34,851 nt of DNA from CAG-791 sp963593905. GTDB taxonomy: Bacteria; Bacillota; Clostridia; Lachnospirales; Lachnospiraceae. The stretch spans positions 1-34,851 of the forward strand of contig CAVBBL010000028.1 in the NCBI GenBank assembly GCA_963593905.1, written 5' to 3'. The notes beneath the pieces were generated by a model. The model did not search any database, was not told the origin of the DNA, and was given only the letters and a program-made list of their open reading frames with translations. A program made the translations under genes and the position numbers. Below are positions 6,595 to 18,392 of this stretch, piece after piece (the first letter of the stretch is position 1; every line of letters starts with the position of its first letter).

Positions 6595-7350
6595 ATGCGC
6601 CGATTTAACAACGTATTGTTTGATATGGACGGAACATTGACGGATTCAGGTCCCGGAGTCAAAAGATGTGTGCAGTATGCACTGGAGGGCTGCGGTATTA
6701 CAGAGAATGATCAGGAAAAGCTGGATCGCTTCATGGGACCGCCTCTTAATTATTCCTTCCATACTTTCTATGGGATGGATCAGGAACAGATCAAAACAGC
6801 AGTGGAGAGATTTCGCAGTCTCTATGAAAAAGAGGGTATCTGGGAAAATTCCCCCTATCCCGGAACCATAGCGATGCTGCAGCGCTGCAAGCAGGAGGGA
6901 ATGCGTCTGGCCGTCGCTTCCAGCAAACCACAGGTACATGTGCTGCAGGTCCTGGAACGCTTTGAGATGAAACAATACTTTGATGTCATTGTGGGCAGTG
7001 ACATTAATAAGGAAAAAGACGGAAAAGTGTTTGCCAGTGATAAGGAACAAATCGTAGCGGATGCGTTGGAACGTCTCTTCCTTCTGGAAAAGAAAGAAGA
7101 GGACAGTTATGCAGACAAGACAGCACCGGATGAGGAGACACTGCAGAGAGAGCGGGATTATTTCCGGCAGCATACCGCTATGGTGGGCGACAGACGCTTT
7201 GACATGCAGGGCGCAAAGACTAATGGCGTTTATGGAATCGGTGTGCAGTTCGGCTACGGCAGCGATGAAGAGCTGCTGACGGCCGGTGCAGATGCATTGG
7301 TTTCGGACAACGAGACATTGACGCAGATGCTCCTGCAGACCACATCATAA
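6595..7350 (+). CDS. HAD-family hydrolase, phosphoglycolate-phosphatase-like
   Basis: The 251-residue protein has all haloacid dehalogenase phosphatase motifs: FDMDGTLTD with nucleophile Asp10 and acid Asp12, AVASSKP as the second motif, and MVGDRRFDMQGAK as the metal-binding fourth motif, followed by GVQFGYGSDEEL typical of Gph/PgmB-like members. The cap (about 18-85) has FMGPPL, common in this group. A charged insertion (about 160-185) precedes motif four. It probably dephosphorylates a small phosphorylated metabolite in the cytosol; the substrate cannot be read from sequence. A GAGG site lies seven bases upstream. It heads a short operon with the CPBP protein. Confidence 0.88.
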   Translation: MRRFNNVLFDMDGTLTDSGPGVKRCVQYALEGCGITENDQEKLDRFMGPPLNYSFHTFYGMDQEQIKTAVERFRSLYEKEGIWENSPYPGTIAMLQRCKQEGMRLAVASSKPQVHVLQVLERFEMKQYFDVIVGSDINKEKDGKVFASDKEQIVADALERLFLLEKKEEDSYADKTAPDEETLQRERDYFRQHTAMVGDRRFDMQGAKTNGVYGIGVQFGYGSDEELLTAGADALVSDNETLTQMLLQTTS

Positions 7351-7365
7351 GAAAGAGGAGTGTGC

Positions 7366-8199
7366 GTGAAAAACAAGCTGCTTTACGGGATGGTGCCTGC
7401 CATCCTTTTTATTTTTCTGGAAGAACTGTTGCAGGCAGGGATGGAATGCCTTTGGCAGCAGGCGGGCGTTTATGGCAGTATCTGCGAACATGGAACCGGA
7501 TTATGGAACAGCGTTTTGTCTGTCCTGCAGGGGATAGAGCCGGGAAAAAGACAGGCGCTCACTGTTGCAGTGGCCATGTTGGGGGCGCTGCCCTGGATCT
7601 TTAGATCGCTGCAAGGCAGCATACGGAGCTGGGAAGGAATCAGTACAAAGGGAAAAGGGAATGCTCACAGAAGAGCTGCTGACGGAGCATGCTGGATGCT
7701 GATCAGTATCTGTCTGGCACTTGGTGTCAACATTCTGATGCTTTTGCTGATGGGGAGCAAGGTGAGCAGTAACGGCGCAGAGGGCGGCGTCAGCAGCGCA
7801 GACATTTTGCTGGAGGCTGTTGTCTATGGCGTGGTTTCGCCTTTTGCGGAGGAAGCAGTTTTTCGGGGAAGTCTGTTTGGAAATCTTCGCCGTTGTATTC
7901 CCCTTTGGCAGGCTGTACTTTTATCGTCTTTGGTATTTGGAATTTATCATGGAAATCCGATGCAGACTTTTTATGCCTTTGTAATGGGCATGGCCTTTGC
8001 AGCTGCTTATGCCAGGTGCGGACAGTTTGCTGTTCCCTTCTTGCTTCATGCAGTGGTAAACCTGGTGGTTTTGCTGTTTTCCTATCTCAGTGTGACCGCA
8101 AAGCTGGCCAATCCCCAGTGGTGCATCACATTTCTGGCACTGGCTTTTGCCGGCATCTTTTGTCAATATTCTGACAAAATACATGTGATGAGTAAATAG
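7366..8199 (+). CDS. CPBP-family intramembrane metalloprotease
   Basis: A hydrophobic protein of 277 residues with the CPBP (CAAX protease and bacteriocin-processing) motifs: EEAVFRG (Glu162/Glu163, Arg167), FGIYHGNPMQ with the second-motif His, and HAVVNL as the last motif. These residues form the intramembrane active site in the Rce1-like family. Several transmembrane helices flank them. Bacterial members are linked to peptide maturation, immunity to self-made bacteriocins or protein anchoring; no substrate is evident. GTG at 7366 was chosen because AGAGGAG sits five bases before it; GTG at 7360 would overlap that site. It follows the phosphatase gene by 15 bases. Confidence 0.88.
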   Translation: MKNKLLYGMVPAILFIFLEELLQAGMECLWQQAGVYGSICEHGTGLWNSVLSVLQGIEPGKRQALTVAVAMLGALPWIFRSLQGSIRSWEGISTKGKGNAHRRAADGACWMLISICLALGVNILMLLLMGSKVSSNGAEGGVSSADILLEAVVYGVVSPFAEEAVFRGSLFGNLRRCIPLWQAVLLSSLVFGIYHGNPMQTFYAFVMGMAFAAAYARCGQFAVPFLLHAVVNLVVLLFSYLSVTAKLANPQWCITFLALAFAGIFCQYSDKIHVMSK

Positions 8200-8233
8200 A
8201 CAAATAATCTGATAATAATAAAAAGTGTTTTTC

Positions 8234-8262
8234 TTTACAAATAAGAAGAGAAGGTTTATATT
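8234..8262 (+). promoter_or_regulatory. Possible gltB promoter
   Basis: TTTACA (8234-8239), 17 bases, TATATT (8257-8262). A start near 8269 would place the following hairpin at the very 5' end of the gltB transcript. A weaker alternative lies within and after the hairpin (TTGCGC ... TATTCT). Confidence 0.45.
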
Positions 8263-8268
8263 TGTGAC

Positions 8269-8317
8269 AAAGAAAAGCGCAAAGGGGCGCATCCAAGGCC
8301 CTTTTGCGCTTTTCTTT
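8269..8317. terminator. Strong hairpin terminator before gltB
   Basis: AAAGAAAAGCGCAAA and TTTTGCGCTTTTCTTT form a long stem with inner GGGC/GCCC pairs and a T-rich tail. It may end the HAD-CPBP operon, or act as an attenuator if the promoter just upstream is used. The A/T symmetry makes it usable in both directions. Confidence 0.8.
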
Positions 8318-8372
8318 AGTTTTTATATTCTTTATGTTGATATCGGAAACAGGACAGGAGAAGGAGAAAGCT

Positions 8373-11300
8373 ATGTTTGATGTAAAGAAATCTCTCGGGC
8401 AGCCGCCCCTTTATGATCCCTCATTTGAGCATGATGCCTGTGGTATCGGTGCCTGTGTGGATATTCACGGCCGCAAGAGTCATCGCAATGTGGAAAATGC
8501 GCTGAAGATCGTGGAAAATCTGGATCATCGTGCCGGTAAAGATGCAGAAGGGAAGACAGGCGACGGCGTAGGTATCATGACGCAGGTGCCCCATAAGTTC
8601 CTGACAAAGGTCATGAAAAAACAGGGCATTGACCTGGGAGGAGAGAGAGAGTACGGCGTCGGCATGTTCTTTTTCCCGCAGGAGGAACTGCCCCGCAATC
8701 AGGCCAAGAAGATGTTTGAAATCATCTGTGAGAAGGAGGGACTTACCTTCCTCGGCTGGCGTCAGGTCTCCAATGCACCGGACGTACTGGGAAATAAGGC
8801 AAAGGAATGTATGCCCTGTATCATGCAGGGCTTCGTAAAAAAGCCGGAGAAGGTGGAAAAGGGTCTTCCCTTTGATCGTATGCTCTATGTGGCACGCCGG
8901 GTATTCGAGCAGTCCAATGACAACACCTATGTGGTATCCCTTTCCAGCCGTACCATTATTTACAAGGGCATGTTCCTGGTAAATCAGCTGCGTACCTTCT
9001 TCCTGGATCTGCAGGATAAGGACTATGAGTCTGCCATTGCCATCGTCCACTCCCGTTTTTCCACCAATACATTCCCCAGTTGGGAACGCGCGCATCCGTA
9101 TCGTTTTATCGTACACAACGGTGAGATCAATACTATCCGGGGCAATATCGATAAGATGCTGGCCAGAGAGGAAAATACGGATTCCGAGCAGCTCCATGAC
9201 CAGCTGCCCAAGATCCTGCCGGTGGTGAATACCAATGGCTCTGATTCAGCTATGCTGGACAATACGCTGGAATTTCTGACGATGAGCGGCATGGATCTGC
9301 CTCTGGCGGTCATGGTCACCATTCCGGAGCCCTGGTCCAACAACAAGGCCATGAGCCAGACCAAGAAGGATTTTTATCAGTATTACGCTACCATGATGGA
9401 GCCCTGGGACGGCCCTGCCTCCATTCTCTTTACCGATGGCGATATCGTGGGCGCTGTGCTGGACCGCAACGGTCTTCGTCCTTCCCGTTACGTGATCACA
9501 GAGGAAGGACAGCTGATCCTCTCTTCCGAGGTGGGTGTTCTGGACTTAGAGGATTCCTCCGTGGTATTAAAGGATCGTCTCCGTCCCGGCAAGATGCTGC
9601 TGGTGGATACAGTGGCAGGCAGGATTATCGACGATAATGAAATCAAGGAAAAATATGCGAAGCGTCAGCCCTATGGTGAATGGCTTGACAATAATCTGGT
9701 GCTCTTAAAGGATCTGCGGATTCCCAACTGCCGTATTCCTTCCTTTACCCATGAAGAATGTCATCGTCTGCAGAAGGCCTTCGGCTATACCTACGAGGAG
9801 TTCAAGGATGGTATTCTGCCGATGGCAGTCAATGGTTCAGAGGCAATTGCCTCCATGGGCGTAGATACACCGCTGCCGGTATTAAGCCCTGCGTATCATC
9901 CGCTGTTCCATTATTTCAAGCAGCTTTTCGCACAGGTGACGAACCCGCCTATCGATGCGATTCGAGAGGAAATCGTCACTTCCACCACGGTTTATATCGG
10001 TTCTGAAGGAAATCTTCTGGAGGAAAATCCCAAGAACTGTAACGTGCTGGAGGTACACAATCCTATCCTGACCAATACCGATTTGTTAAAGATCAAAAAT
10101 ATGAAGAAGGAAGGCTTTAAGGTAGAGGTGATCCCCATCACCTACTATACCCATACGAGCCTGGAGAAAGCCATTGACCACCTTTTCGTGGAGGTGGACA
10201 GAGCGTACAGAGACGGCGTCAATATCATGATCCTCTCTGACCGCGGCGTAGATGAAAACCACGTGGCTATTCCTTCCCTTTTGGCAGTTTCTGCCCTGAA
10301 CCAGCATCTGGTCAATACCAAGAAGCGCACCAATGTGGCACTGATTCTGGAATCCGCAGAGCCTCGCTCGGTGCATCATTTTGCGACACTGCTGGGCTAT
10401 GGTGCCTGCGCTATCAATCCTTATCTGGCCCAGGAGACTATCCGGGAAGCCATCGAGGATCACATGCTGGATAAGGACTACTATGCTGCTGTGGATGATT
10501 ACAACAACGCGATCCTGCACGGCATTGTCAAGATTGCATCCAAGATGGGTATCTCCACCATCCGTTCCTATCAGGGCTCTCAGATCTTTGAGGCTATCGG
10601 ACTGGATAAGAGCGTCATTGATAAGTACTTTACCAATACAGTCTGCCGTGTGGGCGGCATCACCTTAAAGGACATCGAGCGGGAGCTGGAAAATCGTCAC
10701 AGTCAGGCTTTTGATCCGCTGGGATTGTCTGTGGACTTGAATCTCAACAGCATCGGCGATCATAAGATGCGCAGCGGTGCCGAGGAGCATATGTACAATC
10801 CGGCTACCATTCATCTGCTGCAGACATCCACCAGAACAGGCAGCTATGATCTGTTCAAGCAGTATACCGCTTTGGTGAATAAGGAAGATTCCATCCGCAA
10901 CCTTCGTGGATTGATGGAATTTAATTTCCCGGCAAAGGGCATTTCCATTGACGAAGTAGAGAGCGTGGATTCCATCGTGACCCGCTTTAAGACCGGCGCC
11001 ATGAGCTATGGTTCTATTTCCAAGGAAGCCCACGAGACGTTGGCTATTGCCATGAACATGATTCACGGCAAATCCAATACCGGTGAAGGTGGTGAGGACG
11101 AAGAACGTCTGACGGTAGGCAAAGACGGAAAAAACAGATGCTCTGCCATCAAACAGGTAGCATCTGGACGATTCGGCGTCACCAGCCGGTACCTGGTAAG
11201 TGCCCAGGAAATCCAGATCAAGATGGCACAGGGGGCAAAGCCCGGAGAGGGCGGTCATCTGCCGGCTGGAAAGGTCTATCCCTGGATCGCCAAGACCAGA

Positions 11301-12932
11301 CATTCCACACCCGGTGTGGCATTGATCTCTCCGCCGCCGCATCACGATATTTACTCCATCGAGGACCTGGCAGAGCTGATCTATGACTTAAAGAGTTCCA
11401 ATACAGAGGCGAGAATCTCTGTGAAACTGGTTTCCGAGGCAGGTGTGGGTACCGTGGCTGCCGGCGTGGCCAAGGCAGGTGCCCAGGTCATCCTGATTTC
11501 CGGTTATGACGGCGGTACCGGTGCGGCTCCCCGCAACTCCATCCATAATGCAGGACTTCCCTGGGAGCTGGGTCTTGCAGAGACACACCAGACGCTGATC
11601 ATGAACGGTCTGCGCAATAAGGTTCGCATCGAGACAGACGGCAAGCTGATGAGCGGTCGGGATGTAGCAATCGCTGCTATGCTGGGCGCTGAGGAATTCG
11701 GCTTTGCCACGGCACCTCTGGTGACCATGGGCTGTGTCATGATGCGTGTGTGCAATCTGGACACATGCCCTGTGGGCGTGGCTACTCAGAATCCGGAGCT
11801 TCGAAAAAATTTCACGGGCAAGCCGGAATACGTGGTGAACTTCATGCGCTTTATTGCACAGGAGCTTCGGGAATATATGGCTAAACTGGGCGTTCGTACC
11901 GTGGATGAACTGGTAGGACGCAGTGATCTCTTAAAGGTGAGAGAGGACTTAACGGCTGCACAGAAACAGATCAGCCTGGGCAACATTCTGGACAATCCCT
12001 ATGCAGGCAGAAAAGATGTGGCTGTCATCTATGACCCCAAGCAGAAATATGACTTCCATCTGGAGAAGACGTTGGATGAGAGCGTATTGCTTCGTCAGAT
12101 GGGCAAGTCCATTGCAACAGGAAAGCCCATGAGCATGGAGGTAGAGGTTAAGAATACTGATCGTGCCTTCGGTACGATCCTTGGCTCTGAGATTACCAGA
12201 AAGCTGGGAGAACACGTGGCGGAAGATACCTACCGGATCCACTGCACCGGTGCAGGCGGACAGAGCTTTGGTGCATTTATTCCCAGCGGTCTGACGCTGG
12301 AGCTGGTGGGTGATTCCAATGACTATTTCGGCAAGGGTCTCTCCGGCGGCAAGCTGATTCTGTATCCGCCGAAGAGTGCGTCCTTTAAACAGGATGAGAA
12401 TATCATCGTAGGCAACGTGGCATTATACGGTGCCACCAGCGGCAAGGCCTTTATCAACGGCGTGGCGGGTGAGCGTTTCTGTGTCAGAAACTCCGGTGCT
12501 ATTGCTGTCGTAGAGGGTGTGGGAGACCATGGCTGTGAGTACATGACCGGCGGACGTGCCGTTATCTTAGGGCGCACAGGCAAGAACTTTGCCGCAGGTA
12601 TGAGCGGCGGCATCGCTTACGTGCTGGATGAGGAGAATGACCTTTATCTGCGTCTGAATAAGGAAATGGTTTCCTCCTATGAGCTGACAAACAAGTACGA
12701 TGTCCTGGAACTGAAGGAGATCATCAAGGAGCATGTCTCCCTCACTGGTTCTGTAAAGGGAAAAGAAATCCTGGATAACTTCAAGGATTATCTGCCTAAG
12801 TTTAAGAAGATCATTCCGCATGACTATGAAAAGATGCTCTCTGCCATCGTGGAAATGGAAGAGAAGGGTCTGTCTGCAGAGCAGGCACAGATTGAGGCCT
12901 TTTATGCAGTAAAGAGCGGCAAGTTAGACTAA
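8373..12932 (+). CDS. gltB: Glutamate synthase, large (alpha) subunit
   Basis: The 1519-residue protein is a full-length GltB, which makes two glutamates from glutamine and 2-oxoglutarate. It begins with a 22-residue propeptide; HDACGIGACVDIHG follows, so Cys23 becomes the N-terminal nucleophile of the class II amidotransferase domain (about 23-420). A central domain leads to the FMN/synthase barrel (about 790-1165), with the 3Fe-4S cysteines C1121, C1127 and C1132 in the C-x5-C-x4-C pattern. The GXGXG beta-helix (about 1240-1440) closes the protein. ATG at 8373 is preceded by AGGAGAAGGAG; longer upstream frames run into the terminator. gltD follows after 25 bases. Confidence 0.98.
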   Translation: MFDVKKSLGQPPLYDPSFEHDACGIGACVDIHGRKSHRNVENALKIVENLDHRAGKDAEGKTGDGVGIMTQVPHKFLTKVMKKQGIDLGGEREYGVGMFFFPQEELPRNQAKKMFEIICEKEGLTFLGWRQVSNAPDVLGNKAKECMPCIMQGFVKKPEKVEKGLPFDRMLYVARRVFEQSNDNTYVVSLSSRTIIYKGMFLVNQLRTFFLDLQDKDYESAIAIVHSRFSTNTFPSWERAHPYRFIVHNGEINTIRGNIDKMLAREENTDSEQLHDQLPKILPVVNTNGSDSAMLDNTLEFLTMSGMDLPLAVMVTIPEPWSNNKAMSQTKKDFYQYYATMMEPWDGPASILFTDGDIVGAVLDRNGLRPSRYVITEEGQLILSSEVGVLDLEDSSVVLKDRLRPGKMLLVDTVAGRIIDDNEIKEKYAKRQPYGEWLDNNLVLLKDLRIPNCRIPSFTHEECHRLQKAFGYTYEEFKDGILPMAVNGSEAIASMGVDTPLPVLSPAYHPLFHYFKQLFAQVTNPPIDAIREEIVTSTTVYIGSEGNLLEENPKNCNVLEVHNPILTNTDLLKIKNMKKEGFKVEVIPITYYTHTSLEKAIDHLFVEVDRAYRDGVNIMILSDRGVDENHVAIPSLLAVSALNQHLVNTKKRTNVALILESAEPRSVHHFATLLGYGACAINPYLAQETIREAIEDHMLDKDYYAAVDDYNNAILHGIVKIASKMGISTIRSYQGSQIFEAIGLDKSVIDKYFTNTVCRVGGITLKDIERELENRHSQAFDPLGLSVDLNLNSIGDHKMRSGAEEHMYNPATIHLLQTSTRTGSYDLFKQYTALVNKEDSIRNLRGLMEFNFPAKGISIDEVESVDSIVTRFKTGAMSYGSISKEAHETLAIAMNMIHGKSNTGEGGEDEERLTVGKDGKNRCSAIKQVASGRFGVTSRYLVSAQEIQIKMAQGAKPGEGGHLPAGKVYPWIAKTRHSTPGVALISPPPHHDIYSIEDLAELIYDLKSSNTEARISVKLVSEAGVGTVAAGVAKAGAQVILISGYDGGTGAAPRNSIHNAGLPWELGLAETHQTLIMNGLRNKVRIETDGKLMSGRDVAIAAMLGAEEFGFATAPLVTMGCVMMRVCNLDTCPVGVATQNPELRKNFTGKPEYVVNFMRFIAQELREYMAKLGVRTVDELVGRSDLLKVREDLTAAQKQISLGNILDNPYAGRKDVAVIYDPKQKYDFHLEKTLDESVLLRQMGKSIATGKPMSMEVEVKNTDRAFGTILGSEITRKLGEHVAEDTYRIHCTGAGGQSFGAFIPSGLTLELVGDSNDYFGKGLSGGKLILYPPKSASFKQDENIIVGNVALYGATSGKAFINGVAGERFCVRNSGAIAVVEGVGDHGCEYMTGGRAVILGRTGKNFAAGMSGGIAYVLDEENDLYLRLNKEMVSSYELTNKYDVLELKEIIKEHVSLTGSVKGKEILDNFKDYLPKFKKIIPHDYEKMLSAIVEMEEKGLSAEQAQIEAFYAVKSGKLD

Positions 12933-12957
12933 GGGAGCAGGAAGAAAGGAATCGACT

Positions 12958-14451
12958 ATGGGAAAGCCTACAGGATTTATGGAATATCAAAGGGAGGTAT
13001 CCGCAGATATCGCCCCTAAGGAAAGAATCAAGAATTTTAATGAATTTCACTGTCATCTCTCCGAGGAGGAACAGCGCCGGCAGGGCGCACGCTGCATGAA
13101 CTGCGGCGTGCCCTTCTGCCAGTCCGGCATGACCTTAAACGGCATGACCAGCGGCTGTCCACTGCACAATCTGATTCCGGAGTGGAATGACATGGTCTAC
13201 ACAGGCAACTGGAAGCAGGCCTATGAACGGCTGACCAAGACCAACGTATTTCCGGAATTTACATCCAGAGTATGTCCGGCACTGTGCGAGGCAGCCTGCA
13301 CCTGCAGTCTCCACGGAGAGGCGGTGACCACCAGAGAAAATGAGTACGCTATCATTGAGCGGGCTTATCAGGACGGTTATGCCAAGGCGAATCCTCCCAG
13401 AACCAGAACCGGCAAGAGCGTGGCGATCGTGGGAAGCGGACCTGCCGGTCTCGCTGCTGCGGATAAGCTGAATAAGCGGGGACATCACGTCACGGTCTAT
13501 GAGAGAGAGGATCGGATAGGCGGCCTTTTGATGTATGGCATTCCGAATATGAAACTGGATAAGGCTATCGTGGACCGCAAGATGCGGATCATGGAAGAAG
13601 AAGGCGTGGAGTTTATCACCAATGCGGATATCGGCAAGGATATCAAGGCAGAGGAACTGCTCAAAAAGTACGACCGCGTAATCCTCGCCTGCGGCGCCAA
13701 AAATCCCAGAGACATCAATGCACCGGGAAGGGATGCAAAGGGCATTTATTTTGCTGTAGATTTCCTGGGCAGAAACACAAAGAGTCTCTTAGACTCCGGC
13801 CTGCAGGACAATGGGTATACCAGTGCCAAGGATAAAAACGTGGTGATTATCGGCGGCGGCGATACCGGCAATGACTGTGTGGGAACTGCTATCCGTCATG
13901 GCTGCAAGTCTGTGGTGCAAATCGAGATGATGTCCAAGGCACCGGATGAAAGGGCAGAAAATAATTCCTGGCCGGAGTGGCCCAGAATCTGCAAGACAGA
14001 CTACGGCCAGGAGGAGGCCATCGCCGTCTTTGGCCATGATCCCCGGATCTATGAGTCTACAGTTAAGGAATTTACCAAGGATAAAAACGGCAATTTAAAG
14101 AGTGTGACGATTGTGAAATTATCCTGGAAAAAGGATGCTAAGACAGGAAGACTGGTTTCTACTCCCATTGAGGGAAGCGAGCAGGTACTGCCTTGTGAGC
14201 TTTTGCTGATTGCAGCAGGCTTTCTGGGCACCGAAAAGTATGTGGCGGACAGCTTTGGCGTGGCATTAAATGCCCGCACCAATGTAAGCACCGAAGAGGG
14301 ACAGTATCAGACCAGCGCAGAAAGAGTCTTCGTGGCAGGAGATATGCATAGAGGACAGTCTCTGGTGGTGTGGGCAATCCGAGAAGGACTGGAAGCTGCC
14401 AGAGCAGTGGATAGGAGCCTGATGGGATATTCCAACATCATGGTGCAATAA
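12958..14451 (+). CDS. gltD: Glutamate synthase, small (beta) subunit
   Basis: The 497-residue protein is the NAD(P)H-oxidising partner of GltB and passes electrons through Fe-S clusters to the FMN site. The N-terminal cysteine-rich domain has C46, C49, C54 (ARCMNCGVPFC) and C106, C110, C114 (CPALCEAAC), matching the two 4Fe-4S clusters. VGSGPAG (about 158-164) binds FAD, and IIGGGDTGNDC (about 296-306) binds the nicotinamide cofactor. AAGAAAGGA precedes the ATG. It shares an operon with gltB and probably with the sortase gene behind it. Confidence 0.97.
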   Translation: MGKPTGFMEYQREVSADIAPKERIKNFNEFHCHLSEEEQRRQGARCMNCGVPFCQSGMTLNGMTSGCPLHNLIPEWNDMVYTGNWKQAYERLTKTNVFPEFTSRVCPALCEAACTCSLHGEAVTTRENEYAIIERAYQDGYAKANPPRTRTGKSVAIVGSGPAGLAAADKLNKRGHHVTVYEREDRIGGLLMYGIPNMKLDKAIVDRKMRIMEEEGVEFITNADIGKDIKAEELLKKYDRVILACGAKNPRDINAPGRDAKGIYFAVDFLGRNTKSLLDSGLQDNGYTSAKDKNVVIIGGGDTGNDCVGTAIRHGCKSVVQIEMMSKAPDERAENNSWPEWPRICKTDYGQEEAIAVFGHDPRIYESTVKEFTKDKNGNLKSVTIVKLSWKKDAKTGRLVSTPIEGSEQVLPCELLLIAAGFLGTEKYVADSFGVALNARTNVSTEEGQYQTSAERVFVAGDMHRGQSLVVWAIREGLEAARAVDRSLMGYSNIMVQ

Positions 14452-14475
14452 GGAAACAGCAATAAGGAGATGCCT

Positions 14476-15303
14476 ATGCGAAAAAGGTCCTGGAGGCAGC
14501 TGCCTGCTGTTTTGCTCATAGGCTGTGTGGCGGCAGGATTGACGGCGGCCGTTATCGCCGGTGGGTTTGTGGCAAGGGAACTTTGGTCCTATCGGCAGGC
14601 ACAGGAAGAGTACGATGGACTGCAGACTTCCTATATAGATATAAAGGGAGAAAAAAAGGCAGAAAAAAGTGAGCAAACACAGGAACAGAGAGGGGAATCA
14701 GAGGAGGACTATCCCAGGCTGAACATCAATTTTGCCGGGATGCAGCAGATCAATCCGGATCTGGTAGGGGTACTCTATATTCCTTCCCTGGAGCTTTGTT
14801 ATCCGGTGGTACAGGGGAAAACCGATACAGAATATCTGAAGAAGACTTTTTACGGCAGAGAAAACAGCAGCGGCTGTATCTTTATGGATACAGCCACCAA
14901 CCCGGACCTTTCGGACAGTAATACCTTCCTCTTTGGACATAATATGAAGGATGGCAGCATGTTCGGAAGTTTAAAACGGTTTTATCAGGAAGAAAATTTT
15001 TGTAAAGATAATCCCTATATCTACTTTTATTCGGAGAAGGTTGTCCGTAAGTATGAAATCTTTTCCTATTATGTCACAGAGGCAGACAGTGACGCCTATC
15101 AGGGGATTGCAGATGAGGCCGGTTATGATACCTATGTGCAGAGGGCAAGGAACAGATCTGTCTATACACCGGAGCCGGATTGGGATTCAGATTCCTTCGC
15201 CGGAAGGCCGGACCTTCTGACCCTCTCTACCTGCAGCGGCGCAGCGGGAGGCGCACAGCGGTTTTTGGTGCACGGCGTTTACCTCGGCGAATTTCCATTA
15301 TAA
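14476..15303 (+). CDS. Class B sortase
   Basis: A 275-residue membrane-anchored transpeptidase. An N-terminal signal anchor (about 8-32) and a charged, Glu/Lys-rich spacer precede the sortase fold. The catalytic triad is visible: His155 in FGHNMKDGSMF, Cys253 in LSTCSG and Arg262 in QRFLVHG. Pairs such as GVLYIPSLELCYPVVQG and the helix near FYQEENF fit class B, which attaches haem-uptake proteins or pilin-like substrates to the cell wall. ATG at 14476 has AAGGAG six bases before it; ATG at 14470 directly abuts that site. It starts 24 bases after gltD, an odd metabolic neighbour, and no LPXTG-type substrate gene is seen here. Confidence 0.9.
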   Translation: MRKRSWRQLPAVLLIGCVAAGLTAAVIAGGFVARELWSYRQAQEEYDGLQTSYIDIKGEKKAEKSEQTQEQRGESEEDYPRLNINFAGMQQINPDLVGVLYIPSLELCYPVVQGKTDTEYLKKTFYGRENSSGCIFMDTATNPDLSDSNTFLFGHNMKDGSMFGSLKRFYQEENFCKDNPYIYFYSEKVVRKYEIFSYYVTEADSDAYQGIADEAGYDTYVQRARNRSVYTPEPDWDSDSFAGRPDLLTLSTCSGAAGGAQRFLVHGVYLGEFPL

Positions 15304-15310
15304 GCATATG

Positions 15311-15362
15311 CAGAACGGTCGGAAAGCATCCGAAAGGCGGCTTTTCGGCCGTTTGTTTTTCT
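15311..15362 (+). terminator. Terminator after the gltBD-sortase run
   Basis: ACGG-CGGAAAGC pairs with GGCTTTTCGGCCGT and is followed by TTGTTTTTC. A smaller alternative stem, CCGAAA/TTTCGG, lies inside. Confidence 0.7.
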
Positions 15363-15398
15363 TTCCCGTTTTTTTTATATAATTTTTAGAAACAGGTG

Positions 15399-15437
15399 TT
15401 GCATTTTTTGATACGCGTGTTATAGTTCTAATAGAAC
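15399..15437 (+). promoter_or_regulatory. clpB promoter with an overlapping palindrome
   Basis: TTGCAT (15399-15404), 16 bases, TATAGT (15421-15426) forms a promoter. The palindrome GTTCTA-A-TAGAAC (15425-15437) overlaps the -10 and the likely start site, an operator-like position. Neither a CIRCE element nor a clear CtsR heptad repeat was found. Confidence 0.5.
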
Positions 15438-15480
15438 AAAAGAAAAGTTCTTACCTGAAACGATGCAGGCATGTATGCAA

Positions 15481-15550
15481 TACAGATCAATACAGATCAA
15501 TACAGATCAATATAGATCAATACAGACTAATAAAGATCAATGCAGACACT
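15481..15550 (+). repeat. Tandem 10-bp repeat in the clpB leader
   Basis: Seven copies of TACAGATCAA occur in tandem, the first three exact and the rest with one to three changes. The period equals about one helical turn. The stretch lies between the predicted promoter and the clpB start. It has no matching gene, and the frame through it is an upstream extension of clpB without a ribosome binding site. Confidence 0.88.
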
Positions 15551-15615
15551 GTTTGTATCGGAAAGTCGAAAGAGCAGCTGCAAAAGCAAAGCTCTTCGGG
15601 AGAGGAGGCGAGTTT

Positions 15616-18249
<2,634 letters not shown>

Positions 18250-18298
18250 GAGACAAAAAAGTCTCAGCTACAGAAAAATTGCAGTAAGTGTTCTTAAT

Positions 18299-18350
18299 AA
18301 AAAACTGTACCTCAAAGGAAGTAAGATTCCGTTGAGGTACAGTTTTTTTA
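18299..18350. terminator. clpB terminator
   Basis: AAAAAACTGTACCTCAA pairs with TTGAGGTACAGTTTTTT around a loop with a GGAA/TTCC inner stem. It works in both directions and so also serves the convergent MATE gene. Confidence 0.92.
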
Positions 18351-18382
18351 TTTACAATTACGATTCTGTTGAGGTGCAGTTT
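18326..18382. repeat. Partial duplication of the terminator arm
   Basis: GATTCCGTTGAGGTACAGTT (from 18326) recurs with two changes from 18362, just before the end of the MATE gene. It looks like a short local duplication of half of the clpB terminator. Confidence 0.7.
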
Positions 18383-18392
18383 GGGTGACTTT

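Noticed and set aside
8421..9197. 258-codon minus-strand frame opposite gltB, and similar antisense frames opposite clpB and the ABC genes
   Set aside because: Antisense to well-conserved genes, no recognisable domain and no start signals.
15463..15615. 51-residue N-terminal extension of ClpB from an earlier ATG
   Set aside because: It would translate the 10-bp repeat, has no ribosome binding site and does not resemble ClpB; GAGGAGG precedes the ATG at 15616.
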